From the NCBI GenBank assembly GCA_016744185.1, contig JADGEY010000002.1, positions 1 to 41,558 on the forward strand: DNA of 41,558 nucleotides, given 5' to 3'. Each line of letters begins with the position of its first letter. Positions within the stretch are counted from its first letter, which is position 1. Both the position numbers and the translations under genes were made by a program. The DNA is from Emcibacteraceae bacterium. Lineage in GTDB: Bacteria > Pseudomonadota > Alphaproteobacteria > Sphingomonadales > Emcibacteraceae. The notes under the pieces were generated by a model that was not told the DNA's origin, did no database searches, and saw only the letters and a list, made by a program, of their open reading frames with translations. Shown piece after piece: positions 1 through 8,398 of this stretch.

Positions 1-61
1 ATATATATAGAGTATATTTAACGTATAACAATATTCTGTTAATAGATTTTGGAAAATAATC

Positions 62-781
62 ATGGATGATGGCTCAGACGGCTCTTTTATAATAATCATG
101 GCTTTTATAGCAGGTTTCTTGCTGTTACAGCTTCGCCGCACCCTTGGTAAGAAAACGGGTTATGATGGCTCGGATGAAAAAAAACCACGTCATCCCTATG
201 ACTTAAAGACACCTGAAAAAAAATCAGAAGGTAAAAAGGATAATATTGTACCGCTTTATCCAGACCAAGATAAGCCTGAAAAAAAAGAAGTTTTGGTTAA
301 GCCTGAACGTCTCGGCATTGAGCGAAAATCACCGTTTTATGAAAAAGTAAAAGAAATCCACAGCTTGGATAATAGCTTTAATATGCTTGAATTTATTGAT
401 GGTGCAGAAGGCGCTTATGCGATGATTCTCGAATCATTTTGGTCAGGAGATAAAAAAACGCTCCGCTCAATGCTCAGCAAAAATGTCTTTAAGCAATTTT
501 CACAAGTTGTTGACAATATGCAAGCAGATCAAATAACTTTTGGTAATAAAATTAAAGATATAGAGAAAATTTCTATTGAAGAAATTAGTCTGTCAGGGTC
601 TCTTACGGAAATAACATTAAAATTCCAAACCCTGATCCTTTCCTATACAAAAGATGAAAAAGATCATATTTTAGCAGGCGATAAAGACCGTGCCGTTGTT
701 CTGAATGATATTTGGACGTTTGTGCGGGATGTAAAATCATCTGATCCTAATTGGACGTTGACAAAAACACGATCTGTTTAA
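62..781 (+). CDS. Tim44-like/TimA domain membrane-anchored protein
   Basis: 239 aa ORF with N-terminal TM segment (FIIIMAFIAGFLLLQLRRTLG), charged linker and Tim44-type C-terminal domain (FLEGAxxAYxMI-like 'FIDGAEGAYAMILESFWSGDKKTLRSMLS'); upstream of mltA, a familiar alphaproteobacterial order. Confidence 0.85.
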   Translation: MDDGSDGSFIIIMAFIAGFLLLQLRRTLGKKTGYDGSDEKKPRHPYDLKTPEKKSEGKKDNIVPLYPDQDKPEKKEVLVKPERLGIERKSPFYEKVKEIHSLDNSFNMLEFIDGAEGAYAMILESFWSGDKKTLRSMLSKNVFKQFSQVVDNMQADQITFGNKIKDIEKISIEEISLSGSLTEITLKFQTLILSYTKDEKDHILAGDKDRAVVLNDIWTFVRDVKSSDPNWTLTKTRSV

Positions 782-802
782 CTTTTAAAGAATAAAGTTT
801 TT

Positions 803-2005
803 TTGATCATGAGAAAAATTATAAATATTCAGGTTTTTACACTGGCAGTATTTATAGCTTTTTTCGGGGTTTCTGTGATTTATTTCTGGGGGGAAAGGCA
901 GGCTTTATATTATTCAAAGGTTTCTTTTTCAAACCTTCGGGGCTGGGAAGAGGATCAGCATGGTGATGCTTTATCCTCATTCAAAAATTCATGTGTAAAG
1001 ATTTTACAAAAACCATTAGAGACGGTAATCAAGCCCGCATTTACAGGGGGCATGGCAAAAGATTGGCGTGAAGCCTGCACCAAAGCTCAAAATATTTTAG
1101 CGGCGGGGGCAAAAGGTTTTTTTGAGCAGTATTTTACAGCTCTTCGCTTTAATCCAGAGACTGAAACAGAAGAAATGCAGGGTACCTTTACAGGATATTA
1201 CGCCCCTGAATATGAAGGTAGCCCGATTAAAACAGAGCTTTATAATGTCCCTCTTTATAAAGTCCCAAGCGACCTGCAGGTTTTAAGCCTAGGGGATTTT
1301 GATGCAAGCCTTCAGGGGAAATATATCATAGGTCAGGTCAAAGATAAAAAATTTGCGCCTTATAATGAGCGTAAAATCATTGATGAGGGCGCTCTTAAAA
1401 ATCAGGGGCTAGAGCTTGTCTGGCTTAAAAGCAAGATCGATAGTTTTTTTCTTGAAATTCAAGGATCAGGGGTTATTTATTTTAAAGATGGCACAAGATT
1501 TCAGGTCAGCTACGCAGGAAAAAACGGTCGTCCCTACCGTGCGGTGGGCAGGTTTTTAATTGAATCTGGCGCTATAAAATTAGAAGATATGTCCATGCAA
1601 GCGATTAGAGCATGGCTTGAAAAAAATCCTGAAAACATGGATGATCTTTTGTGGAAGAACCCTTCTTTTGTCTTTTTCAAAACCAAAGAAGAAGAGGGGA
1701 TTGTTGGGGCGATGGGGGTTAACCTTACCGCAGGACGCTCGCTTGCGGTGGATAATCACTATATTCCGTATGGTGCGCCTTTATGGCTTGAAACCACTTC
1801 TCCTATTTCAAATCTATCTCGGCTTGTGATTGCCCAAGATACAGGCGGCGCAATTCGGGGGAAAATTCGCGGCGATGTTTTCTGGGGAACGGGGGATAAA
1901 GCGGCTCTAATTGCAGGGCCGATGAATGATAAGGGAATTTATTATTTGCTTCTGCCCAAAAAACTTGCCCAAAGGCTTCTTGAAAATTTGAAAGAGCCAT
2001 CATGA
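803..2005 (+). CDS. mltA: Membrane-bound lytic murein transglycosylase A
   Basis: 400 aa ORF with MltA/3D-domain motifs: GTFTGYYAPEYEGS, IQGSGVIYFKDG, 'RLVIAQDTGGAIRGKIRGDVFWGTGDKA'. The first in-frame start may be slightly downstream of the ORF start. Confidence 0.93.
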   Translation: MIMRKIINIQVFTLAVFIAFFGVSVIYFWGERQALYYSKVSFSNLRGWEEDQHGDALSSFKNSCVKILQKPLETVIKPAFTGGMAKDWREACTKAQNILAAGAKGFFEQYFTALRFNPETETEEMQGTFTGYYAPEYEGSPIKTELYNVPLYKVPSDLQVLSLGDFDASLQGKYIIGQVKDKKFAPYNERKIIDEGALKNQGLELVWLKSKIDSFFLEIQGSGVIYFKDGTRFQVSYAGKNGRPYRAVGRFLIESGAIKLEDMSMQAIRAWLEKNPENMDDLLWKNPSFVFFKTKEEEGIVGAMGVNLTAGRSLAVDNHYIPYGAPLWLETTSPISNLSRLVIAQDTGGAIRGKIRGDVFWGTGDKAALIAGPMNDKGIYYLLLPKKLAQRLLENLKEPS

Positions 2006-2547
2006 AGAGGCGGGGCTTAAATGAAGAAGAAGAACGCTTATGGTCGGCGGTTACAAAAGATATTACAAAGCTTGATATTCAAGATAAAACCTTAAAAACA
2101 CCTTTCGTAAAACTGAAACCCCTTCCCCCAAAACCGTCTCAGAACTATGACATCAAAGACTTTAATTTTGGCGTAAAGGCGCAGAAATTCCAGAATAAAC
2201 CTATCGTGCAAAACGCGCCTTTAGATTTAAAAAATAAAGACCATAATTGGCTTAAAAAAATTCGCAGCAAAAAATATAAAGCTGAAGGGAAAATAGACCT
2301 TCATGGCATGACGCAGGATCAAGCTTATCGTGCGCTTCATCATTATATTGATGGTGCGATTGCCCGCAATAAGCGGTTAATATTGGTGGTAACGGGAAAG
2401 GGCGGGATAAAAAACGGAGGTATTTTACGCACGCAAGTTCCAAGATGGCTTACATTTGGTGATTTTAGCCACAAGATCATTTCTTATTATACAGCAGCCT
2501 CTGATGCGGGGGGTGAGGGCGCTCTTTATGTGGTGCTTAAAAAATGA
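2002..2547 (+). CDS. Smr domain protein (endonuclease-like)
   Basis: 'KIDLHGMTQDQAYRALHHYI...LILVVTGKGG...LRTQVPRWL' is an Smr domain signature; ATGA overlap with the mltA stop. Confidence 0.9.
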   Translation: MKRRGLNEEEERLWSAVTKDITKLDIQDKTLKTPFVKLKPLPPKPSQNYDIKDFNFGVKAQKFQNKPIVQNAPLDLKNKDHNWLKKIRSKKYKAEGKIDLHGMTQDQAYRALHHYIDGAIARNKRLILVVTGKGGIKNGGILRTQVPRWLTFGDFSHKIISYYTAASDAGGEGALYVVLKK

Positions 2548-2897
2548 CCCCTTTTGGTGAAAAATTACGGCAGCTGCGAAAGTTAAAAAACCTAAGCCAA
2601 AAACAAATGGCGGCAGACCTATCGCTTAGTTCTGCATATCTTTCTGCATTAGAGCATGGGCATAGGGGAAGACCGTCATGGGCGTTGTTGCAGCAGCTTA
2701 TCACCTATTTTGGCATTATCTGGGACGAAGCAGAAGAACTAGAAGAGCTTGCCCGTCTTTCCCACCCTAAAATTACCGTAGATACATCTGGGCTTGACCC
2801 GATTGCGACAAAATTCGTTAATATCATGGCACGGGATATTAATAAGATACCACCTTCAAAAATTAAAAAAATGCTTAAAATTTTAGAAAAAAAATAA
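2544..2897 (+). CDS. XRE-family helix-turn-helix transcriptional regulator
   Basis: 'FGEKLRQLRKLKNLSQKQMAADLSLSSAYLSALEHGHRG' HTH_3/XRE; ATGA overlap with the upstream smr gene. Confidence 0.9.
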   Translation: MTPFGEKLRQLRKLKNLSQKQMAADLSLSSAYLSALEHGHRGRPSWALLQQLITYFGIIWDEAEELEELARLSHPKITVDTSGLDPIATKFVNIMARDINKIPPSKIKKMLKILEKK

Positions 2898-3014
2898 GAG
2901 AGATTTAGAGCCTGCATCAAATAAGCTTAACTCATTCACGTTAGGCAGATTATATTGTTAGTATAGTTTTTTCATTTTTTTTAGAGTATAGTGGGAATGA
3001 GTAGGGATTAAATA

Positions 3015-3953
3015 ATGAAGAAACAGATCTATTTGGCTGTTAAGGTGAGTGTCGGAGCGGCGTTGGTTTATTTTGCTTATGTGCTTTACCAGATGCACCG
3101 GAAAAATGTAGAGTTTCATGCTGCTAAAGAAAGAGCGGCTGCCTTAGAACGGCGAGGACCGCCTTTCCACTATGATCCTTTGACCTGTAAAACGGACGCA
3201 AAGGGGATGTTATATGTCTCTCATTATGAACGGGTGTTTAAGATTCCTTTTAGAGGGGGGTTAATGATTGATCCTATTTATGATAAAAAAGTTAAAGCTG
3301 TTCAGCCGATTGCTCCAGATTTAGAGGAAGCTGTTGGTTGTCCTAATCATCCCTATGCTGTGAGCAGTGTGTATTATTTATATTTATATGAAGCGATTAA
3401 AACCAATAAATTTGCTCCGCCGATAGCCCCAATGTCTGCGGATTTAGTGAAAATTGTTTTTATTACAGCGGGGTATGAAGGTGGTTTAGATGAGGAGGGG
3501 AAAAATTATAAGCGTGTCTGTGGGCATAACTCACAATATAATAAGGTTATCAAAAGAAAATTTAAAAATGGCATTGCAGGCTGTTTGTTAGAACCGCTTA
3601 AAAATGACATACCAGAGAGGTCTTGGGTTAAGGGTTATCCAGAGAGAGCCTGGATTAGTGCGTATCAAACCGACATTAATATTTACAGCACGCCAAGAGG
3701 GGGCGTGTTTAGTATATATTGCCGTGCTTCTCCAACTTGTAGAGTAGCTTATAAAATATATCCAAGATTGAACCTTTCTTATAGATTTGATAGAGAGCGC
3801 CGCATTCCGATTGAACGGGTTATTGAATTTGATAAATCTCTTCGTAAGAGTATTTATGATTCCGAAATTAAGAATTATCCATGGGCTTCTCAAATTGAGA
3901 ATAAACAAGAAACTGATTTAACATTACCAAAGAGGGGATTAAAAAATGACTAA
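3015..3953 (+). CDS. Unknown protein with N-terminal membrane anchor
   Basis: 312 aa ORF; N-terminal hydrophobic segment (IYLAVKVSVGAALVYFAYVLY); no family recognised; stop overlaps the start of the small RTX-associated ORF at 3946. Confidence 0.7.
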   Translation: MKKQIYLAVKVSVGAALVYFAYVLYQMHRKNVEFHAAKERAAALERRGPPFHYDPLTCKTDAKGMLYVSHYERVFKIPFRGGLMIDPIYDKKVKAVQPIAPDLEEAVGCPNHPYAVSSVYYLYLYEAIKTNKFAPPIAPMSADLVKIVFITAGYEGGLDEEGKNYKRVCGHNSQYNKVIKRKFKNGIAGCLLEPLKNDIPERSWVKGYPERAWISAYQTDINIYSTPRGGVFSIYCRASPTCRVAYKIYPRLNLSYRFDRERRIPIERVIEFDKSLRKSIYDSEIKNYPWASQIENKQETDLTLPKRGLKND

Positions 3954-4092
3954 TACAACAATAGCTTATAAAAGAGATTTAGGCGGCTTTACATTTACCA
4001 AAGATCAGTTGGATGAGCTTCAGGCTCTTCGAGACAAACAATTTGAGATTTATGAACGTGCCCCTAACACTTTTTGCTGTTCGAAATGTTGA
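3946..4092 (+). pseudogene. Short 5' ORF of a disrupted RTX-type gene
   Basis: Translates as MTNTTIAYKRDLGGFTFTKDQLDELQALRDKQFEIYERAPNTFCCSKC*, then the coding signal continues in a different frame (RNVEKIRRSDYGDKFFGG*GKDVLIGGAGEDIVSY). Confidence 0.5.
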
Positions 4093-6128
4093 AAAAATTA
4101 GAAGGTCTGATTACGGCGATAAATTTTTTGGTGGATAAGGCAAGGATGTCCTTATTGGCGGTGCGGGGGAAGATATTGTTTCTTATCATAAAATCACTGG
4201 TGATGTTGGAAATAATATCCTTTATAGCGGTAGAAGGAAGTGACTTAACCGTAGGCATAAGAGCGTCCAAATTTACTATTGAAGCTTTTAAGAATGGTGA
4301 TGCGGGCATTAAATTAATTTCTGCCAATAATAAGGCGGCGGAGGTTTCACGTTATGGCTCTCCTCTGGTTCTTGATTTAGATGGGGATGGGTTAGATCTT
4401 GTTAGCCTTTCTGATTCTGGGGCGTATTTCGATATTGATAATGATGGTTTTGCAGAACGAATGGGATGGGTGGGATCTGATGATGGCTTTCTGGCTTTGG
4501 ATATTAATGGTGATGGTATTATTAACAATGTATCGGAGCTTTTTGGAGCAGGCGTTACGAAACCCTCTATTTCTATTCATGTTAAAAAAAATAAATATGG
4601 TTTAGCGGCATTGGCTAAATTAGATGATAATTCTGATGGGGTCATAGATCATCTGGATGCGAAGTATGATGAGCTTGTCGTGTGGCGAGATTTCAATGGT
4701 GAGGGTCGATCATCATCAGATGAGCTTATTTCATTAACGAATGCAGGAGTGGTTTCCATTGACCTTAAACCCACGTTAATTCGGATTAAACAAGCGGGTC
4801 ATCTTATTGTAGAAACAAGTACATTTACGCGCACCGATGGTACTATAGGAAAAATTTCAGATGTTTGGTTTGAGTATGATCCTTTTGATACGATAGAGTT
4901 GGATGTGCCAGAAATCATTGATGATGATGTTGAGCGGCTGCCCTATATTATGGGTAGGGGAGAAGTCTCTAACCTTGATAATGCTATGCAAAGAGACCCT
5001 GTTTTAAAAGAAATGATGATAGAGCTTAGCAATTTAACGGTGGCAGAATCTGCGGGATATATTCAGAAAGTTGAAGCTATTATTCTGCGCTGGCATCAGG
5101 TTGAAGATGTGAAGGCGGATAGCCGTGGCTCTTTTGTCAATGGTCAGCATTTAGCCGCTATTGAAAAACTGCAAGGGTTTAAATTTCGTCAGCTGGGGGT
5201 TGAGCCTAACCCTCGCTCGCAAGCAGGGGCGGTGATGATGAAAAACTGGAAAAATTATACTGCGCGCATTGCTGTTGAATTGTTAACTCAAATACCTCTT
5301 GGAGAAAAGCTTGCCTTTGGTGTTGAAAATATAATGGCTATTACTGTGGAATTAAAGGACGGGGCTACATTTTCTGATGCTTTAATAACGGCCGCCTCTT
5401 TTACTCCTCAAAATAAAGCCGAAGCCGCAAAATTTTGGTATGGGTTATCGGTTTTATATGGTGATATTGCTGCAACATTGCGCATTCCTTCTAAGGTCTT
5501 TATTGCACAATTTAATCTTTTGGCAAGTAATGCTAATATTGGTTTTTCTTATGCTGATTTTAAACGTATGATCACGGGTTCTGATAAAGGTGACATCATT
5601 ATTGGCAGTAGTTCTCGTCAGGATTTTATGCTCTCTGATGGTGTCGATATTCTTTTTGGAGGAAAGGGTGATGATATTCTTTATGGTGGTGCAGGGGCGG
5701 ATATTTATGTTTTTGGGAGGGGCATGGGGAATGATATTATTGATGATACCAGATATGAAAATATCTATAATTATAGAGATGAAGGTTCTACAATACAGTT
5801 CTTAGATATTTATTCAAAAGATGAGATTAATATTAATCTTGAGGAGCATTTGGGCGGCTATAATATTGTTATTAAAATAATAAATACAGGTGAAACTCTT
5901 ACTCTTAAAGGGCAATTCGAAGATTATCAATATCTTCCTGACGTTAAAAGATTTATTTTTGCAGATGGAAGCCAATTGGGTTGGTTTGATTTTTTACCAA
6001 ATTATCGGTTTTATATGGTGAGATTGCTAAAACGTTATGGGGTTCCTCTAAAGTTCTTATTGCACAAGTTAATCTTTGGCAAATTAACCCTAATAGTGGT
6101 TTTTTTCATGCTGATTTTGAACGTATGA
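4074..6128 (+). CDS. RTX/calcium-binding-repeat protein, probably a damaged gene product
   Basis: Core contains 'SPLVLDLDGDGLDLVSLSDSGAYFDIDNDGFAERMGWVGSDDGFLALDINGDGIINNVSELFG' and RTX repeats 'LFGGKGDDILYGGAGADIYVFGRGMGNDII'. The first ~50 aa and last ~40 aa are out of frame with the RTX-like coding signal. Confidence 0.65.
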   Translation: MLFEMLKKLEGLITAINFLVDKARMSLLAVRGKILFLIIKSLVMLEIISFIAVEGSDLTVGIRASKFTIEAFKNGDAGIKLISANNKAAEVSRYGSPLVLDLDGDGLDLVSLSDSGAYFDIDNDGFAERMGWVGSDDGFLALDINGDGIINNVSELFGAGVTKPSISIHVKKNKYGLAALAKLDDNSDGVIDHLDAKYDELVVWRDFNGEGRSSSDELISLTNAGVVSIDLKPTLIRIKQAGHLIVETSTFTRTDGTIGKISDVWFEYDPFDTIELDVPEIIDDDVERLPYIMGRGEVSNLDNAMQRDPVLKEMMIELSNLTVAESAGYIQKVEAIILRWHQVEDVKADSRGSFVNGQHLAAIEKLQGFKFRQLGVEPNPRSQAGAVMMKNWKNYTARIAVELLTQIPLGEKLAFGVENIMAITVELKDGATFSDALITAASFTPQNKAEAAKFWYGLSVLYGDIAATLRIPSKVFIAQFNLLASNANIGFSYADFKRMITGSDKGDIIIGSSSRQDFMLSDGVDILFGGKGDDILYGGAGADIYVFGRGMGNDIIDDTRYENIYNYRDEGSTIQFLDIYSKDEININLEEHLGGYNIVIKIINTGETLTLKGQFEDYQYLPDVKRFIFADGSQLGWFDFLPNYRFYMVRLLKRYGVPLKFLLHKLIFGKLTLIVVFFMLILNV

Positions 6129-6212
6129 TCACGGGTTCTGATGAAGCTCGTTATTGGCAGTAGTAAACCTCGCCCAAGCTCTATTATCCTCTGATAACTG
6201 TGAATTCTTGCC
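6002..6212 (+). pseudogene. Degenerate duplicate of the RTX gene's own segment (5445-5655)
   Basis: Exact 20-nt match ttatcggttttatatggtga (5445 and 6002) and exact 21-nt match cgtatgatcacgggttctgat (5565 and 6122), both offset by 557 bp; in-frame reading LSVLYGEIAKTLWGSSKVLIAQVNLWQINPNSGFFHADFERMITGSDE parallels LSVLYGDIAATLRIPSKVFIAQFNLLASNANIGFSYADFKRMITGSDK. Confidence 0.75.
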
Positions 6213-6336
6213 GTTGACGCAGGGGGGGGATGCGGCTGTAGATTCGTCAGGGGCAGAGTTGGTTGGTTCTCAATTTTTTGTCATTAATGATTTAAATTAA
6301 TGGCACTTGCAAAATCAGAAACATAGGAGGCATGAT

Positions 6337-6600
6337 ATGACAAATTTTGATCATAAAGAGATTAATGACGTTATTCATGGGCGGGTAAGGCTTGCGATTA
6401 TGTCTTATCTTGCCAGCCACGATGAAATAGAAAGTGAGATTGTTCATATGAGCAAGCTAGAAGAAGCAGGATATTTAGAAATCACAAAGCAGTTTAAAGG
6501 CAAAAGACCGCAAACACTTTGTAAAATCACAGAGAATGGGAGAGCTGCGTTTTTAAATTACCTTGAACATTTAGAAAGTTTATTGCCTGTAAGGCTCTAA
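6337..6600 (+). CDS. Winged-helix DNA-binding protein (MarR/HTH_34-like), apparently shortened
   Basis: ATG at 6337 preceded by AGGAGG (6325-6330); 'MTNFDHKEINDVIHGRVRLAIMSYLAS...KLEEAGYLEITKQFKGKRPQTLCKITENGRAAF' is a winged-helix regulator pattern. Confidence 0.75.
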   Translation: MTNFDHKEINDVIHGRVRLAIMSYLASHDEIESEIVHMSKLEEAGYLEITKQFKGKRPQTLCKITENGRAAFLNYLEHLESLLPVRL

Positions 6601-6760
6601 AAACAAAATAAAATTCTAAAAACAACCTCAAAAAAAGGTTAGAATATTTTGCCAGCCTTTTTTTAGGGTTAATTTTCTGTGAAGCGTGACATTAAGCCTC
6701 TTTTCTGTCAAATTGGAGGTTCTTTAAAATTAAATATACAAAATATATTAGGGATTTAAT

Positions 6761-8320
6761 ATGTCGGAAGTACAAATGGATGCGAAGGATGCCCCTAAAG
6801 ATTTCATGGGTCATCCTCGTGGTTTGATGATTTGTTTCCTTACGGAAATGTGGGAGCGGTTTAGTTATTACGGTATGCGGGCTTTGTTGATTTTTTATCT
6901 TACAAAGCATTTTCTATTTACAGATGGGCAATCTGCGTCAATTTACGCAGCTTATATTTCAATGGTTTATATTACGCCTGTTGTAGGCGGCATTATTGCG
7001 GATAAATATTTAGGGGCTGGTAAAGCGGTGATGCTGGGGGCTGTTCTTCTGGTTTTAGGACATGCAGGAATGGCGATTGAAGGAGCTCCTGCAACTGAAA
7101 CAATCGTTGACGGCGTGACAAATGTGGCGCGTGATGGAGGCGTTCTTCAAACTTTCTATATGTCGCTTGCTCTCATTATTATGGGCGTTGGTTTCTTAAA
7201 GCCAAATATTTCAACAATTGTTGGCTCATTATATGAGCGTAATGACCCACGCCGAGATAGTGGTTTTACTTTATTCTATATGGGGATTAATTTAGGGTCA
7301 TTTTTATCAGCTCTTGTATGTGGCTATCTTGGTGAGACTTATGGTTGGAACTGGGGTTTTGGTTCTGCGGGCATTGGTATGTTGTTTGGTCTTGTTGTAT
7401 TTGCAAAAGGTAAGCGTCTTTTTAATGGTACAGATTTACCAGCAAACCCTGAAATTTTAGAGGATCGTTTTTTTGGTATTAAACGTGAACATTTAATTTA
7501 CATAGGGTCTTTAGGCGGCGTTCTAATTTGTTGGCAGTTGATGCAACATCAAAAACTTGTCGGCGGTCTTCTTGGTTTTACGGGTGTTGCGATGGTGGGA
7601 ACAATTTTATATTATGCTTTTACAAAATTAGATAAAATTGACCGTGATAGAATGTTGGTTTGTGCATTCTTGATGATGTATCAAATTATCTTTTGGGGCT
7701 TGTTTGAACAAACAGGATCAAGTTTGAGTTTGATGATTGATCGTAATGTAGACCGTGTATTCCTTGGCTGGGAAATGAAGGCTTCTATGTTCCAATCGAT
7801 CAATGCCTTCTTTATTTTTGCATTAGCACCACTCTTTAGTCTTTTATGGGTTTGGCTTTCGAAAAAAGGCTGGGAGCCTTCAACGCCAATGAAATTTGCA
7901 CTTTGTCTCTTCCAAGTTGGTCTTGGCTTCCTTGTGATGGTTTATGGCGCATCAATTGCCCCTAACCCTTCTGAAGTTGCCGTGATTTGGGTGATCTTGC
8001 TTTTCTTACTTCATACAACGGGTGAGCTTTGTATGTCTCCTGTAGGTCTTTCAATGACAACAAAACTCTCTGTTCCAAAAGTTGTTGGAATGATGATGGG
8101 TGTTTGGTTTCTTTGTTCTGCGGCGGGTAACTTTGTATCTGGTCTGATTGCGAAAGCAGCAGGAGCAGAAACAGTTGGCGGCGTTGTTGTTGATAAAGCA
8201 GCAGCTCTCGCAGGCTATATGGAAGTCTATCAAACAGTTGGTTATTTTGCGATTGGTGCAGGTATCTTTGCAGTTCTTGTGACACCAGTTTGTAGAAAAA
8301 TGATGCATGGCATTCATTAA
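6761..8320 (+). CDS. POT/PTR2-family peptide:H+ symporter
   Basis: 519 aa polytopic protein; 'GHPRGLMICFLTEMWERFSYYGMRALLIFYLT' and 'GFLKPNISTIVGSLYERNDPRRDSGFTLFYMGINLGSF' are POT family signatures. Confidence 0.95.
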   Translation: MSEVQMDAKDAPKDFMGHPRGLMICFLTEMWERFSYYGMRALLIFYLTKHFLFTDGQSASIYAAYISMVYITPVVGGIIADKYLGAGKAVMLGAVLLVLGHAGMAIEGAPATETIVDGVTNVARDGGVLQTFYMSLALIIMGVGFLKPNISTIVGSLYERNDPRRDSGFTLFYMGINLGSFLSALVCGYLGETYGWNWGFGSAGIGMLFGLVVFAKGKRLFNGTDLPANPEILEDRFFGIKREHLIYIGSLGGVLICWQLMQHQKLVGGLLGFTGVAMVGTILYYAFTKLDKIDRDRMLVCAFLMMYQIIFWGLFEQTGSSLSLMIDRNVDRVFLGWEMKASMFQSINAFFIFALAPLFSLLWVWLSKKGWEPSTPMKFALCLFQVGLGFLVMVYGASIAPNPSEVAVIWVILLFLLHTTGELCMSPVGLSMTTKLSVPKVVGMMMGVWFLCSAAGNFVSGLIAKAAGAETVGGVVVDKAAALAGYMEVYQTVGYFAIGAGIFAVLVTPVCRKMMHGIH

Positions 8321-8344
8321 ACTATCATTTTAATATAAATTAAA

Positions 8345-8377
8345 AGCCGCACTGATATTCCAGTGCGGCTTTTTTTA
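8345..8377. terminator. Intrinsic terminator between convergent genes
   Basis: Stem AGCCGCACTG / CAGTGCGGCT, 6-nt loop (atattc), followed by a T-tract. Confidence 0.85.
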
Positions 8378-8398
8378 TGAGTTTTAAGGAAGCAAATT

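Noticed and set aside
2957-2993. Direct repeat AGTATAGT x2 upstream of the 312-aa ORF
   Set aside because: Only 8 bp in a very AT-rich intergenic region; likely chance.
3588-3908. 106-aa minus-strand ORF
   Set aside because: Antisense to the 312-aa ORF; no recognisable features, and the plus-strand ORF has coupling and a plausible start.
6230-6240. G8 homopolymer after the RTX remnant
   Set aside because: Possible phase-variation tract, but it lies in already disrupted sequence with no clear ORF across it.
6601-6660. Possible terminator hairpin (AACCT...AGGTT, TTCTAA...TTAGAA)
   Set aside because: Short, bulged stem with an A-rich loop; too weak to call.
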